Source: Rhodococcus sp. 4CII
Lineage (GTDB): Bacteria > Actinomycetota > Actinomycetes > Mycobacteriales > Mycobacteriaceae
Direction of reading: 5' to 3'
DNA length: 64,000 nt
Assembly (NCBI RefSeq): GCF_014256275.1
Contig: NZ_JACCFE010000002.1
Coordinates: 4,506,001-4,570,000, forward strand
The notes beneath the pieces are model-generated. The model did not search any database. It saw only the letters and a program-made list of their open reading frames with translations, and was not told where the DNA came from. Positions 50,368 through 58,981 of the stretch are shown piece by piece (the stretch's first letter is position 1; the number at the start of each line of letters is the position of its first letter). The position numbers were made by a program, and so were the translations under genes.

Positions 50368-50415
50368 TCCACCTTCCGCACTTGTGCCGCGTGCCACAAC
50401 CATGCATACTTGGAC

Positions 50416-50431
50416 CAACCGATCATTCGGT
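50416..50431. promoter_or_regulatory. PaaR-type operator upstream of paaA
   Basis: CAACCGATCATTCGGT agrees with the two sites in the paaZ-paaJ gap (consensus CRACCGANNNTNCGGT). It lies 17 bp upstream of the paaA ATG, in the only sizeable gap between paaG and paaA, so paaABCDE-K probably has its own regulated promoter. Confidence 0.7.
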
Positions 50432-50447
50432 AATAGAGGTAGGACAT

Positions 50448-51401
50448 ATGACCACGTCACACGCTTCGGATGACCTCCAAACATTGTTCGATGACACCAT
50501 TGCCGCCGAACAGAGGGTCGAGCCCCGGGACTGGATGCCCGACGGTTACCGCAAGACGCTGATCCGGCAGATCGCGCAGCACGCGCACTCGGAGATCATC
50601 GGCATGCAGCCGGAAGGAAACTGGCTCACCCGTGCGCCGTCGCTGCGCCGCAAGGCGATCCTCATGGCGAAGGTGCAGGACGAGGCCGGACACGGCCTGT
50701 ACCTGTACTCGGCCGCCGAGACGCTCGGCGCCGACCGCGCCGACCTCACCGAGAAGCTGATCGAAGGCCGGCAGAAGTACTCCTCGATCTTCAACTACCC
50801 GACGCTCACCTACGCCGACGTCGGAGTCATCGGCTGGCTCGTCGACGGTGCCGCGATCTGCAACCAGGTGCCGTTGTGCCGCAGCTCCTTCGGGCCCTAC
50901 GCGCGGGCGATGATCCGGGTGTGCAAGGAGGAGTCGTTCCACCAGCGTCAGGGTTTCGAGCTGCTGATGACGATGATGCGCGGCACCGACGCCCAGCGCG
51001 AGATGGTGCAGGAGTCGGTGAACCGCTGGTGGTGGCCGGCGCTGATGATGTTCGGACCGCCGGACGACCAGTCGCCGAATTCCGAGCAGTCGATGAAGTG
51101 GGGCATCAAGCGGCACACCAACGACGAACTCCGTCAGCGGTTCGTCGACATGTCCATTCCGCAGGCCGAGGTCCTCGGCGTGACGTTCCCGGATCCCGAC
51201 CTGAAGTGGAACGCCGAGCGCGGCGCTCACGATTTCGGTGAACCCGACTGGAGCGAATTCATGCAGGTGATCAAGGGCAATGGCGCGTCGAGCGTCGAGC
51301 GCGTCGCCAACCGGCGCGCGGCACACGAGAACGGGGCGTGGGTGCGCGAGGCCGCGACGGCCTTCGCCCGCCGCGAGAGCAACAAGGAGAACGCACGATG
51401 A
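50448..51401 (+). CDS. paaA: Phenylacetyl-CoA 1,2-epoxidase, catalytic alpha subunit
   Basis: Diiron monooxygenase subunit, 317 residues. Iron ligands come from the paired E...ExxH motifs; AKVQDEAGHGLYLY and VCKEESFHQRQGFELL contain the two ExxH-type motifs. Together with PaaC, PaaB, PaaD and PaaE it epoxidises the ring of phenylacetyl-CoA. AGAGGTAGGA precedes the ATG at 50448, and a PaaR-type operator lies just upstream. The gene overlaps paaB by four bases. Confidence 0.97.
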   Translation: MTTSHASDDLQTLFDDTIAAEQRVEPRDWMPDGYRKTLIRQIAQHAHSEIIGMQPEGNWLTRAPSLRRKAILMAKVQDEAGHGLYLYSAAETLGADRADLTEKLIEGRQKYSSIFNYPTLTYADVGVIGWLVDGAAICNQVPLCRSSFGPYARAMIRVCKEESFHQRQGFELLMTMMRGTDAQREMVQESVNRWWWPALMMFGPPDDQSPNSEQSMKWGIKRHTNDELRQRFVDMSIPQAEVLGVTFPDPDLKWNAERGAHDFGEPDWSEFMQVIKGNGASSVERVANRRAAHENGAWVREAATAFARRESNKENAR

Positions 51402-51703
51402 GCACGGACGACACCGCGGTGCGCGCGGACTGGCCCCTGTACGAGGTGTTCCTGCGGGGCAAGCGCGGACTCAACCACGTTCACGTCGGATCCCTGCACG
51501 CCGCCGACGACGAGATGGCCGTCCGGCACGCCCGCGACGTCTACACCCGCCGCAACGAGGGTGTGAGCATCTGGGTGGTGCGGTCGTCCGCGATCGTGGC
51601 GTCGAGCCCGTCGGAGAAGGACCCCTTCTTCGCGCCCAGCGGCGACAAGGTGTACCGGCACCCCACGTTCTACGAGATCCCCGACAACGTTCCCCACATG
51701 TGA
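51398..51703 (+). CDS. paaB: Phenylacetyl-CoA epoxidase subunit B
   Basis: A 101-residue structural subunit with the family core WPLYEVFLRGKRGLNHVHVGSLHA and DVYTRRNEGVSIWVV. It bridges the PaaAC heterodimers. It overlaps the paaA stop (ATGA) and has AAGGAG upstream within paaA. Confidence 0.96.
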   Translation: MSTDDTAVRADWPLYEVFLRGKRGLNHVHVGSLHAADDEMAVRHARDVYTRRNEGVSIWVVRSSAIVASSPSEKDPFFAPSGDKVYRHPTFYEIPDNVPHM

Positions 51704-51752
51704 TCCGGCCCCAACCTTTTCGCAGGCCGACGAGACTTCCGAGGATGTACCG

Positions 51753-52670
51753 ATGACCGACCACGACAATGCCTACGAAGGCCTCGTCGACGAAGACAGC
51801 CACGGCCAGTGGGCGTTCGGCACCAGCTTCGACGACCCCCTGGCCGGCGTCGACACCACGGTTCCGGGTGACGTCGACCTCGCCGCCCTGGCCGGTTACT
51901 GCCTGATGCTCGGCGACGACGCGCTGATCAGCTCGCAGCGTCTCGCCGAATGGAGCACCCGCGCACCGGAACTCGAGGAGGAGGTGGCGCTCGCGAACGT
52001 CGGACTCGACCTGCTCGGGCAGGCGCGACTGCTGCTCGCCCGCGCCGCGGCCGCCGACGAGTCCGTGGTGCCGTTCATTTCGGACACGAGTCCGATTCCC
52101 GCCGAGGACGCACTCGCGTTCTTCCGGGACGAGAATCAGTTCCGCAACACCCGGCTGGCCGAACTCGGCAACGGAGACTTCGCGCAGTCGATCACCCGGA
52201 TGCTGGTGTTCTCCACGTGGCGGCTCGCCCTGTTCGACCGGTTGCGCACCTCCCGTGACCCGGTGCTCGCGGCCGTCGCGGTGAAGGGTGTCAAGGAACT
52301 GACGTACCACCGCGACTACGCCGCCCGGTGGGCGGTGACCCTCGGGTGCGGTACGGCGGAGTCGAAGTCCCGGATGGAGGCTGCGCTGGCCCACGTGTGG
52401 CCGTACGTCGAGGAACTGTTCACCCCGACCACCGAGGAACTCGCGCTCGCCGCGGTCGGTGTGGGTGTCGACCCGCGGGACGTGCGCGCCGAGTTCGACA
52501 GCGTGCTCGAGCAGGTGGTGCACGCCGCCGAACTGACAGCCCCGACCGGCCGGACCGTCGGCACCGTCGGCGGCCGGGCCGGACGCCAGGGGCTGCACAC
52601 CGAGGCCCTCGGACTCTTGCTCGCCGAGATGCAGAGCGTGGCGCGGGCCCATCCGGAAGGAGTGTGGTGA
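51753..52670 (+). CDS. paaC: Phenylacetyl-CoA epoxidase, structural beta subunit
   Basis: A 305-residue ferritin-like partner of PaaA. LAALAGYCLMLGDDALISSQRLAEW and the segment ELTYHRDYAARWAVTLGCGT are typical. The diiron ligands are degenerate in PaaC proteins, as expected for the non-catalytic subunit. It has a 49-bp gap from paaB and is followed one base later by paaD. Confidence 0.95.
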   Translation: MTDHDNAYEGLVDEDSHGQWAFGTSFDDPLAGVDTTVPGDVDLAALAGYCLMLGDDALISSQRLAEWSTRAPELEEEVALANVGLDLLGQARLLLARAAAADESVVPFISDTSPIPAEDALAFFRDENQFRNTRLAELGNGDFAQSITRMLVFSTWRLALFDRLRTSRDPVLAAVAVKGVKELTYHRDYAARWAVTLGCGTAESKSRMEAALAHVWPYVEELFTPTTEELALAAVGVGVDPRDVRAEFDSVLEQVVHAAELTAPTGRTVGTVGGRAGRQGLHTEALGLLLAEMQSVARAHPEGVW

Positions 52671-52671
52671 C

Positions 52672-53181
52672 ATGACCACCGCAGTGCGCAGCGACGCCCG
52701 CCGCCTCGCCGAGGCCGTGCTGGACCCCGAGATGCCGATGCTCACGCTCGCCGACCTGGGCGTCCTGCGCGACGTCGAGGAGAACGCCGACGGGTCGGTG
52801 GTCGTGACGATCACCCCCACCTACTCCGGGTGCCCCGCGATGGCCACCATGCGCGACGACATCGAGCACACCCTGCAGGACGCCGGATACATGGCTGTCG
52901 AGGTCAAGACCGTCCTGTCGCCGCCGTGGAGCACCGACTGGATCAGCGAGAACGGTCTGCGCAAACTCCGGGAGAGCGGCTACTCGACCCCCGGGCCCGC
53001 CCCGCTGCGCACGTCCGGTCCCGTTCCGTTGACGCTGACCGTCCGGCCTCGGGCGGTCACGTGCCCGGTGTGCCATTCGGCGAACACCCGTCTCGACTCG
53101 GAATTCGGGCCCACTCTCTGCAAGGCGCTGTACCGGTGCCTCGACTGCCTCGAACCCTTCGATCACGTGAAGGAAATCTGA
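52672..53181 (+). CDS. paaD: Phenylacetyl-CoA epoxidase maturation subunit
   Basis: A 169-residue MIP18/SufT-like protein required for epoxidase assembly, probably for cluster insertion. The N-terminal domain includes EAVLDPEMPMLTLADLGVLRD and TPTYSGCPAMATM. The C-terminal zinc-ribbon-like part has CPVCHSANT and YRCLDCLEPF plus further cysteines. ATG one base after paaC and three before paaE, so the epoxidase genes form one translational series. Confidence 0.95.
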   Translation: MTTAVRSDARRLAEAVLDPEMPMLTLADLGVLRDVEENADGSVVVTITPTYSGCPAMATMRDDIEHTLQDAGYMAVEVKTVLSPPWSTDWISENGLRKLRESGYSTPGPAPLRTSGPVPLTLTVRPRAVTCPVCHSANTRLDSEFGPTLCKALYRCLDCLEPFDHVKEI

Positions 53182-53183
53182 TC

Positions 53184-54281
53184 ATGACCACAGCGGTCTC
53201 CTCGAAACCCGGTGCGGCGTACCGCAACAGGGCGTTCCACACTCTCACCGTCGCCGATGTCGAATCCCTGTGTGACGACGCGGTCGCGGTCACGTTCGAC
53301 GTCCCGGCCGAGCTCGCCGACGAGTTCGCGTTCGGCCCCGGACAGTCGCTCACCTTGCGGCGCACCGTCGACGGTGTCGAACACCGCCGCTCCTACTCCA
53401 TCTGCGCGCCGGCCGGTTCCGCGCCGCGGGTGGGGGTGCGGATGGTGTCCGACGGGCTGTTCTCCACCTGGCTCGTGAACCAGGTGCGCCCCGGCGACCG
53501 GATCGACGTGCAGGGCCCGAGCGGAACGTTCGTCGCCGATCCCGCCGCGGGAGGCCGCCACGTGCTGATCGCCGCCGGGTCGGGCATCACCCCGATGCTG
53601 TCGATCGCCGCGTCGGTCCTCGCCAACCCCGAGGCCGAAGTCGTTCTGCTGTACGGCAACCGGCGAATCCGGTCGGTGATGTTCGCCGAGGAGATCGCCG
53701 ACCTCAAGGACATGTACGGGTCGCGGTTCGACGTCATCCACGTCCTCTCCCGCGAGCCGCGTGAGGTCGAACTGTTCACCGGCCGCCTCGACGCCGACCG
53801 GTTGCGGGCCATCTTCACGTCCATCGTGCCGTTCGTTGATATCGACCATTTCTGGCTGTGCGGACCGTTCGGCATGGTCACCGACGCCGAAACCGTTCTC
53901 GGTGAACTGCAGATCGACAAGAAGCGCGTCCATCACGAACTGTTCTTCGTCGACGACGTCCCCCCGCCGATGGAAACCCACCGCGAACCCGGCGTCACCG
54001 GGCCGAGCAGCGAGGTCACCCTGGTCCTGGACGGCCGCTCGACCACCGCGACGCTGCCGCAGGACGAGTCGATCCTCGACGCCGCCGAGAAGTACCGCTC
54101 CGACCTCCCATTCGCCTGCAAGGGCGGCGTCTGCGGCACCTGCCGCGCCAAAATCACCTGCGGTGACGTGGACATGCGCCGCAACTACGCGCTCGAGGAC
54201 TACGAGGTCGACTCCGGCTTCGTGCTGACGTGCCAGACCTTCCCGGTCAGCGACACCGTGACCGTCGATTTCGACGCCTGA
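53184..54281 (+). CDS. paaE: Phenylacetyl-CoA epoxidase reductase subunit
   Basis: Electron-transfer subunit, 365 residues. The FAD domain (about 1-110) has RRSYSICAPAG, the NADPH domain (about 115-250) has VLIAAGSGITPMLSIA and WLCGPFGMV, and the C-terminal plant-type [2Fe-2S] domain has CKGGVCGTCRAKI with a distal cysteine in VLTCQTFP. It passes electrons from NADPH to the diiron centre of PaaA. The longer frame upstream is a shadow of paaD; the ATG at 53184 follows the paaD stop by two bases. Confidence 0.96.
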   Translation: MTTAVSSKPGAAYRNRAFHTLTVADVESLCDDAVAVTFDVPAELADEFAFGPGQSLTLRRTVDGVEHRRSYSICAPAGSAPRVGVRMVSDGLFSTWLVNQVRPGDRIDVQGPSGTFVADPAAGGRHVLIAAGSGITPMLSIAASVLANPEAEVVLLYGNRRIRSVMFAEEIADLKDMYGSRFDVIHVLSREPREVELFTGRLDADRLRAIFTSIVPFVDIDHFWLCGPFGMVTDAETVLGELQIDKKRVHHELFFVDDVPPPMETHREPGVTGPSSEVTLVLDGRSTTATLPQDESILDAAEKYRSDLPFACKGGVCGTCRAKITCGDVDMRRNYALEDYEVDSGFVLTCQTFPVSDTVTVDFDA

Positions 54282-54313
54282 CCATACCCAGCCCGCCCAC
54301 CCCGGAGACTAGA

Positions 54314-55612
54314 ATGACCAGTATCGCCACCCCCTCGCAGGACATCGAGTTCGCCACGCGCGACCGGATCTCGACGCTGCAGCTCGAACGCCTGCAGTGG
54401 TCACTTCTCCACGCGTACAGCAACGTTCCGCATTACCGGAAGGCGTTCGACGACGCCGGTGTGCACCCGAGCGATCTGAAGGACCTGTCGGATCTGGCGA
54501 AGTTCCCGTTCACCGCGAAGGCGGACCTGCGGGCCAACTACCCGTTCGGGATGTTCGCGGTGCCGCAGGAGCAGGTCTCCCGCATCCACGCATCCTCCGG
54601 CACCACGGGCCGCCCGACGGTGGTCGGGTACACGGCGAACGACATCAGCAACTGGGCCGACCTGATCGCGCGGAGTCTGCGGGCGGGTGGGGTGAAGCCG
54701 ACGGACAAGGTGCACGTCGCGTACGGGTACGGCCTGTTCACCGGCGGCCTCGGCGCGCACTACGGCGCGGAACGGCTGGGCTGCACGGTGATCCCGATGT
54801 CCGGGGGCATGACCGACCGCCAGATCCAGCTGATCGAGGACTTCGAACCGGACGCGATCATGGTGACGCCGTCGTACATGCTGACGATCGTCGACGCGAT
54901 GGTCAAGAAGGGCATCGATCCGTCGAAGACGTCGTTGCGGACCGGGGTGTTCGGGGCGGAGCCGTGGACCGAGGAGATGCGCACCGAACTCGAGAAGCAG
55001 TTGAACATGGACGCCGTCGACATCTACGGACTGTCCGAGGTGATGGGTCCGGGCGTGGCGATGGAATGCGTCGAGACGAAGGACGGCCTGCACATCTGGG
55101 AAGACCACTTCTACCCGGAGATCGTCGACCCGGTCACCGGGGAGGTGCTGCCCGACGGCGCGGAGGGTGAACTCGTCTTCACGTCGCTCACCAAGGAAGC
55201 GATGCCGATCATCCGGTACCGCACCCGGGACCTGACCCGGTTGCTGCCGGGGACGGCGCGGTCGGTGCGTCGGATGCAGAAGGTCACCGGGCGCACCGAC
55301 GACATGATCATCCTGCGCGGGGTGAATCTGTTCCCCACCCAGATCGAGGAACTGATCCTCACCGTGTCGGCACTGGCCCCGCAGTTCCAGTGCGTCCTCG
55401 ACCGCCCCGGTAGGATGGACGAACTGACCGTACGAGTCGAAGCCCGTCCCGACGCGTCCGCCACCGACCATCCGCGTTCCGCCGCCGAACTCCAGAAGCT
55501 GGTCAAGAACCGCATCGGAGTGAGCGTGAAGGTGGATGTGGTGGCGCCCGGCGCACTGGAGCGTTCGATCGGCAAGGCACGGCGACTGATCGACAACCGC
55601 TCCGCTCTGTGA
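54314..55612 (+). CDS. paaK: Phenylacetate-CoA ligase
   Basis: AMP-forming ligase of 432 residues that activates phenylacetate with ATP and CoA. It contains the nucleotide-binding loop RIHASSGTTGRPTVVGYT, YGLSEVMGPGVAMEC, and the C-terminal-domain hinge RTDDMIILRGVNLFPTQIE, with the catalytic lysine region RSIGKARRLIDNR at the end. It is the last gene of the plus-strand paa run, with GGAGA upstream of the ATG. The AraC-type regulator begins 11 bases after its stop. Confidence 0.97.
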   Translation: MTSIATPSQDIEFATRDRISTLQLERLQWSLLHAYSNVPHYRKAFDDAGVHPSDLKDLSDLAKFPFTAKADLRANYPFGMFAVPQEQVSRIHASSGTTGRPTVVGYTANDISNWADLIARSLRAGGVKPTDKVHVAYGYGLFTGGLGAHYGAERLGCTVIPMSGGMTDRQIQLIEDFEPDAIMVTPSYMLTIVDAMVKKGIDPSKTSLRTGVFGAEPWTEEMRTELEKQLNMDAVDIYGLSEVMGPGVAMECVETKDGLHIWEDHFYPEIVDPVTGEVLPDGAEGELVFTSLTKEAMPIIRYRTRDLTRLLPGTARSVRRMQKVTGRTDDMIILRGVNLFPTQIEELILTVSALAPQFQCVLDRPGRMDELTVRVEARPDASATDHPRSAAELQKLVKNRIGVSVKVDVVAPGALERSIGKARRLIDNRSAL

Positions 55613-55623
55613 GGTGATCGAAG

Positions 55624-56586
55624 GTGCGTCTCGGTGGTGAACACGCCCGTCCGGGCGACGGGCAGTTCGAACACTGGCGGCAGGCCGTCTCCACCGCCTT
55701 CGTCCCGCTCGCCGTGGTGTCCACGGCCGAGGACGGGGCGGCGAGATTCACCGGGACCCTCCGCACCACCGCGCTCGGCGGGTTGCAGCTCAGCGAGGTC
55801 GGAGGACGGGCGGTGGACGTGCGGCGCACCCGCACGTCGATCAAGCGCTCCGACCCCGGTCTCGTGAAGGTGGGCCTGCAATTGTCGGGTCGCGGCGTCA
55901 TCGTCCAGGACGATCGCGAGGCCGTCCTCGGCCCCGGCGACTTCGCCGTATACGACACGAGCAAACCGTACGATCTGCACTTCGCCGACGACTTCAGCAT
56001 GTTCGTGCTGATGTTTCCCCGCGAACTGCTGCGCATCGCCTCACGCGAACTCGGCACCGTGTCGGCGCGCCGCATCCCCGGCAGCACCGGCATGGGCGCG
56101 CTCGTCTCACCGTTCCTGAAAAATCTCCACCACGCCGTGGTGACCGGCACGATGCCGACGACCCCCCTCGTCGAGGACGCGGTGGTCGACCTGCTCAGCG
56201 CGGCGGTGCAATCGGAGGCGCCCGCCGACGCCGCGGCGCCCGGCGCGACGATGCTGTTGCGCGTGAAGTCGTTCATCGACGCACACCTGAACGACCCAGC
56301 GCTCGACACCACCACCGTTGCGTCCCACCACCATGTGTCGACGCGGCACCTGCAGAAGATGTTCGAGGCCGACGGACACACGGTCGCCGGATGGATCCGG
56401 CACCGCAGGCTCGAGCTGTGCCGGCGGGATCTGAGAGACGACCGATTCCGGGACGACAGCATCGGAACCATCTGTGCCCGTTACGGTCTCGTCAACTCGT
56501 CACACTTCTCCCGGCTCTTCAAGGACACGTACGGGGTCTCGCCGCGAGCTTTCCGCGAACAGGAACCGCTCTCGATCAACGTGTGA
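55624..56586 (+). CDS. AraC-family transcriptional regulator
   Basis: A 320-residue regulator. Residues 1-200 resemble the cupin-like AraC ligand-binding domain type 2 (LQLSGRGVIVQDDREAVLGPGDFAVYDTSKPYDL; core GPGDFAVYDTSKPYDL). The C-terminal pair of helix-turn-helix motifs reads VASHHHVSTRHLQKMFEADG and GTICARYGLVNSSHFSRLFKDTYGVSPRAFRE (core SHFSRLFKDTYGVSP). The GTG start at 55624 lies 11 bases after paaK, so it may be cotranscribed with the paa genes. The PaaR-type operators do not look like AraC sites. An alternative role is control of the downstream amidase and symporter genes. Confidence 0.88.
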   Translation: MRLGGEHARPGDGQFEHWRQAVSTAFVPLAVVSTAEDGAARFTGTLRTTALGGLQLSEVGGRAVDVRRTRTSIKRSDPGLVKVGLQLSGRGVIVQDDREAVLGPGDFAVYDTSKPYDLHFADDFSMFVLMFPRELLRIASRELGTVSARRIPGSTGMGALVSPFLKNLHHAVVTGTMPTTPLVEDAVVDLLSAAVQSEAPADAAAPGATMLLRVKSFIDAHLNDPALDTTTVASHHHVSTRHLQKMFEADGHTVAGWIRHRRLELCRRDLRDDRFRDDSIGTICARYGLVNSSHFSRLFKDTYGVSPRAFREQEPLSINV

Positions 56587-57693
56587 GGTCGGCGGAAATT
56601 CGCTCGCGCCGCGATCGCACAGGCCGACGCCGACCTCGGCGCCCTGACGCTGCCGCTGTTCGATCCCGCACTCGGTCATGCACCCGACGGTCCGCTGGCC
56701 GGGGTGGATCACGAACTGATGTCCCGATTCCGGTCCGCGGGCCTGGTGGCGTTCGGCCAGACCACCGCACCGGAATTCGGCCTGAACTTCGCGACGGAAC
56801 CGGTGCGCTACGGTCCGACCCGTAATCCGCGGGCGCCGGACCGCGGCGTCGGCGGTTCGAGCGGGGGTTCCGCGGCGCTCGTGGCCGCCGGGGCGGTTCC
56901 GCTGGCGCACGGCAACGACGGTGCCGGGTCGCTCCGGGTGCCGGCCTCGTGCTGCGGCCTCGTCGGCCTGAAACCGAGCCGCGGCCGAATCCCGTGCGGC
57001 CCACTGGTCGGCGAGGCCGGCTTCGGGCACATCTACGAGTTCGCCCTCACCAGAACGGTCCGCGACACGGCGAATCTACTGGATGCCGTCGCCGCCCCAC
57101 CGGTCGGTGAAAAGTACTCGGCACCGGCGCAGTCCGGCTCTTACGCCGACGCGGTCCGCGTCGACCCCGGCGGCCTGCGGGTGGCCCTGACGACCGCGCC
57201 CTGGGGCGAGACGTCGGTCGATCCGCAGGTATCGGCGGCGACGGTCGCGGCCGGTGCGATCCTCGAGTGGATCGGCCACACGGTGACCGAGGATCGTCCG
57301 CAGTTCGACGGGGAGGATGTCGTCGAGGCGTCGATGCTCACGGCGGTGTCCACCGGCGCCGCGATCCTTCGTGCGCCGCGCAGGCAGGATCCCGCTCTGC
57401 TCGAAGCGGTCTCGCGAACGGTGCTCCAGGAAACCCAGGCATTCACCGCGCTCGATGTCGCCGCAGCGCTCGACGCGCAGCATCGGGTGACCCGTTCCAT
57501 CGGACTGTCACCGTTCAATCTGTCCGGGCATCCCGCGATCAGCCTGCCGCTGGCGCTGAGCCGCGAAGGCCTCCCCATCGGCGTCCAACTGGTCGCGGCC
57601 ACCGGCAGAGAAGATCTGCTGCTGCAGGTGGCCGCGCAGGTGGAGCAGGCGGTGCCGTGGAAGGATCGTCAACCGTCGATCTTTGTCGACTGA
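56587..57693 (+). pseudogene. Amidase-signature gene lacking its N-terminus and catalytic-lysine segment
   Basis: The frame runs directly on from the AraC stop codon, so it has no start or ribosome site of its own. It begins FARAAIAQADADLGALTLPLF and PDGPLAGV, then jumps to DHELMSRFRSAGLVAFGQTT. Intact relatives have about 40 residues between those blocks, including the catalytic lysine of the V-K-D motif; that segment is deleted. The cis-serine (GVGGSSGGSAAL) and nucleophile (GAGSLRVPA) remain, as does the C-terminus to QPSIFVD. A GTG at 56704 could only give a protein without the lysine. It is therefore almost certainly inactive, either a deletion derivative or a degraded gene fused behind araC. 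Confidence 0.8.
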
Positions 57694-57709
57694 CGCCCTT
57701 CCGTCGGTG

Positions 57710-58981
57710 TCAGAGCGCGGATTCCAGCCACACCGCGATCTCGAACAGGCGCTGCTCGGCGCCGGGACGGCCGATCAGCTGCAACCCGAGGGGAAGCCCT
57801 GCGCTGTCGCGCTTTCCGGGGATGGTGACCACCGGCAGACCCATGGCCTGCCACGGGCGGCTCAGCACGGGCGTACCCGTTGCGTCGTGGCCGTGCGGCG
57901 CGGCGCCGAGCGCGGCGGGTCCGAGGACTGCTTCGTCTTCGTCCAGCGCCGACAGCAGCGATTGCCGGGACTCGCGTATTCCGGCAACGGCTGCAGCGTA
58001 ATCCGCGCCGGCGGTCTGTGCCCCCGTCGCGAACAGCTCGGCGAGGGGTGTACTGATCTTCTCTGGCCGCGCCGCCTCGGCCTCGCGTTCCCGGGCGGCT
58101 TCGTACGCCATCACCGTGTGATGGTGTTCCGTCAGCGAGACGATGGTCGGGGCGGCGTCGAGTTCCCGGCACTGCACACCTGCCTCCGCGGCAGAGGCGG
58201 CGGTCTCCCTGAGTGCCGCGGTCATCTCCGGGGACACCTCGCCGAGTTCGACGCCGCTCCACAGGCGAAGCCGGTGCGGTGCGGAGGCTGCGAGAGCGGT
58301 TGCACGTGTGCCGTCGCGCAGCGCCGTCCACGCGAAGTGGAGGTCGGACACGGTGCGCGCCAGCAGGCCCAGCGAGTCGAGACTGGGGCTCAGCCCGGTG
58401 ATGCCGCGGGTCGAGAATTCGCCGTGCGCGGTCACGAATCCTGCGACCCCGCAGAACGATGCCGGTCGTGTCAGCGACCCCGCGGTCTGGGTTCCGAACG
58501 CCAGCGGAACCATGCCCGCGGCGACCGCGGCCGCCGAGCCGCTCGAAGACCCACCGGGCGTGTGCTCGACCGCGCGGGGATTGCGGGTCGGGCCGGGTCG
58601 GAAATACCCGAATTCGGTGGTCACGGTCTTGCCGAACGGGATTGCGCCGACCGCGCGCGACCGCGCGACACAGTCCGCGTCCGTCGTGGCCGGCACCGCA
58701 CTGCGCAGCCCGCTGCCGCAGCGCGTCGGCATACCGGCGACGTCGATGAGGTCCTTGACGCCGACGGGAACGCCCCACAGCGCGCCGCCCGGGCCGCCGT
58801 CCTGGATCCGGGCGGCCGCAGACCGTACCGCGTCGGCGTCGAGGTGAGCCCAGGCCTGGATCGTCGGATCCAGGTCCGCGATCCGCGCGAGTGCCGCCTC
58901 CGCCACGTCGATCGGCGTCGTCGAACCCGCCGACAGCTGCTCGGCCAGGTCCCGAAGCGGTGACCGCAGATCCGTCTTCAT
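57710..58981 (-). CDS. Amidase-signature hydrolase
   Basis: Intact amidase of 423 residues. The catalytic lysine is in GVPVGVKDLIDVAG (about K78), the cis-serine in HTPGGSSSGSAAAV and the nucleophile serine in GTQTAGSLTRPASFCG. It hydrolyses an amide of unknown structure. Its ATG overlaps the symporter stop by four bases, making it the last gene of the flavin reductase-DUF485-symporter-amidase unit. The product carboxylate might be what the symporter handles, or the amide itself may be imported. The convergent neighbour is the amidase pseudogene. Confidence 0.88.
   Translation of the reverse strand: MKTDLRSPLRDLAEQLSAGSTTPIDVAEAALARIADLDPTIQAWAHLDADAVRSAAARIQDGGPGGALWGVPVGVKDLIDVAGMPTRCGSGLRSAVPATTDADCVARSRAVGAIPFGKTVTTEFGYFRPGPTRNPRAVEHTPGGSSSGSAAAVAAGMVPLAFGTQTAGSLTRPASFCGVAGFVTAHGEFSTRGITGLSPSLDSLGLLARTVSDLHFAWTALRDGTRATALAASAPHRLRLWSGVELGEVSPEMTAALRETAASAAEAGVQCRELDAAPTIVSLTEHHHTVMAYEAAREREAEAARPEKISTPLAELFATGAQTAGADYAAAVAGIRESRQSLLSALDEDEAVLGPAALGAAPHGHDATGTPVLSRPWQAMGLPVVTIPGKRDSAGLPLGLQLIGRPGAEQRLFEIAVWLESAL

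Noticed and set aside
48370..50484. 704-residue minus-strand open frame opposite paaFHG
   Set aside because: Overlaps three well-recognised paa genes and has no family signature.
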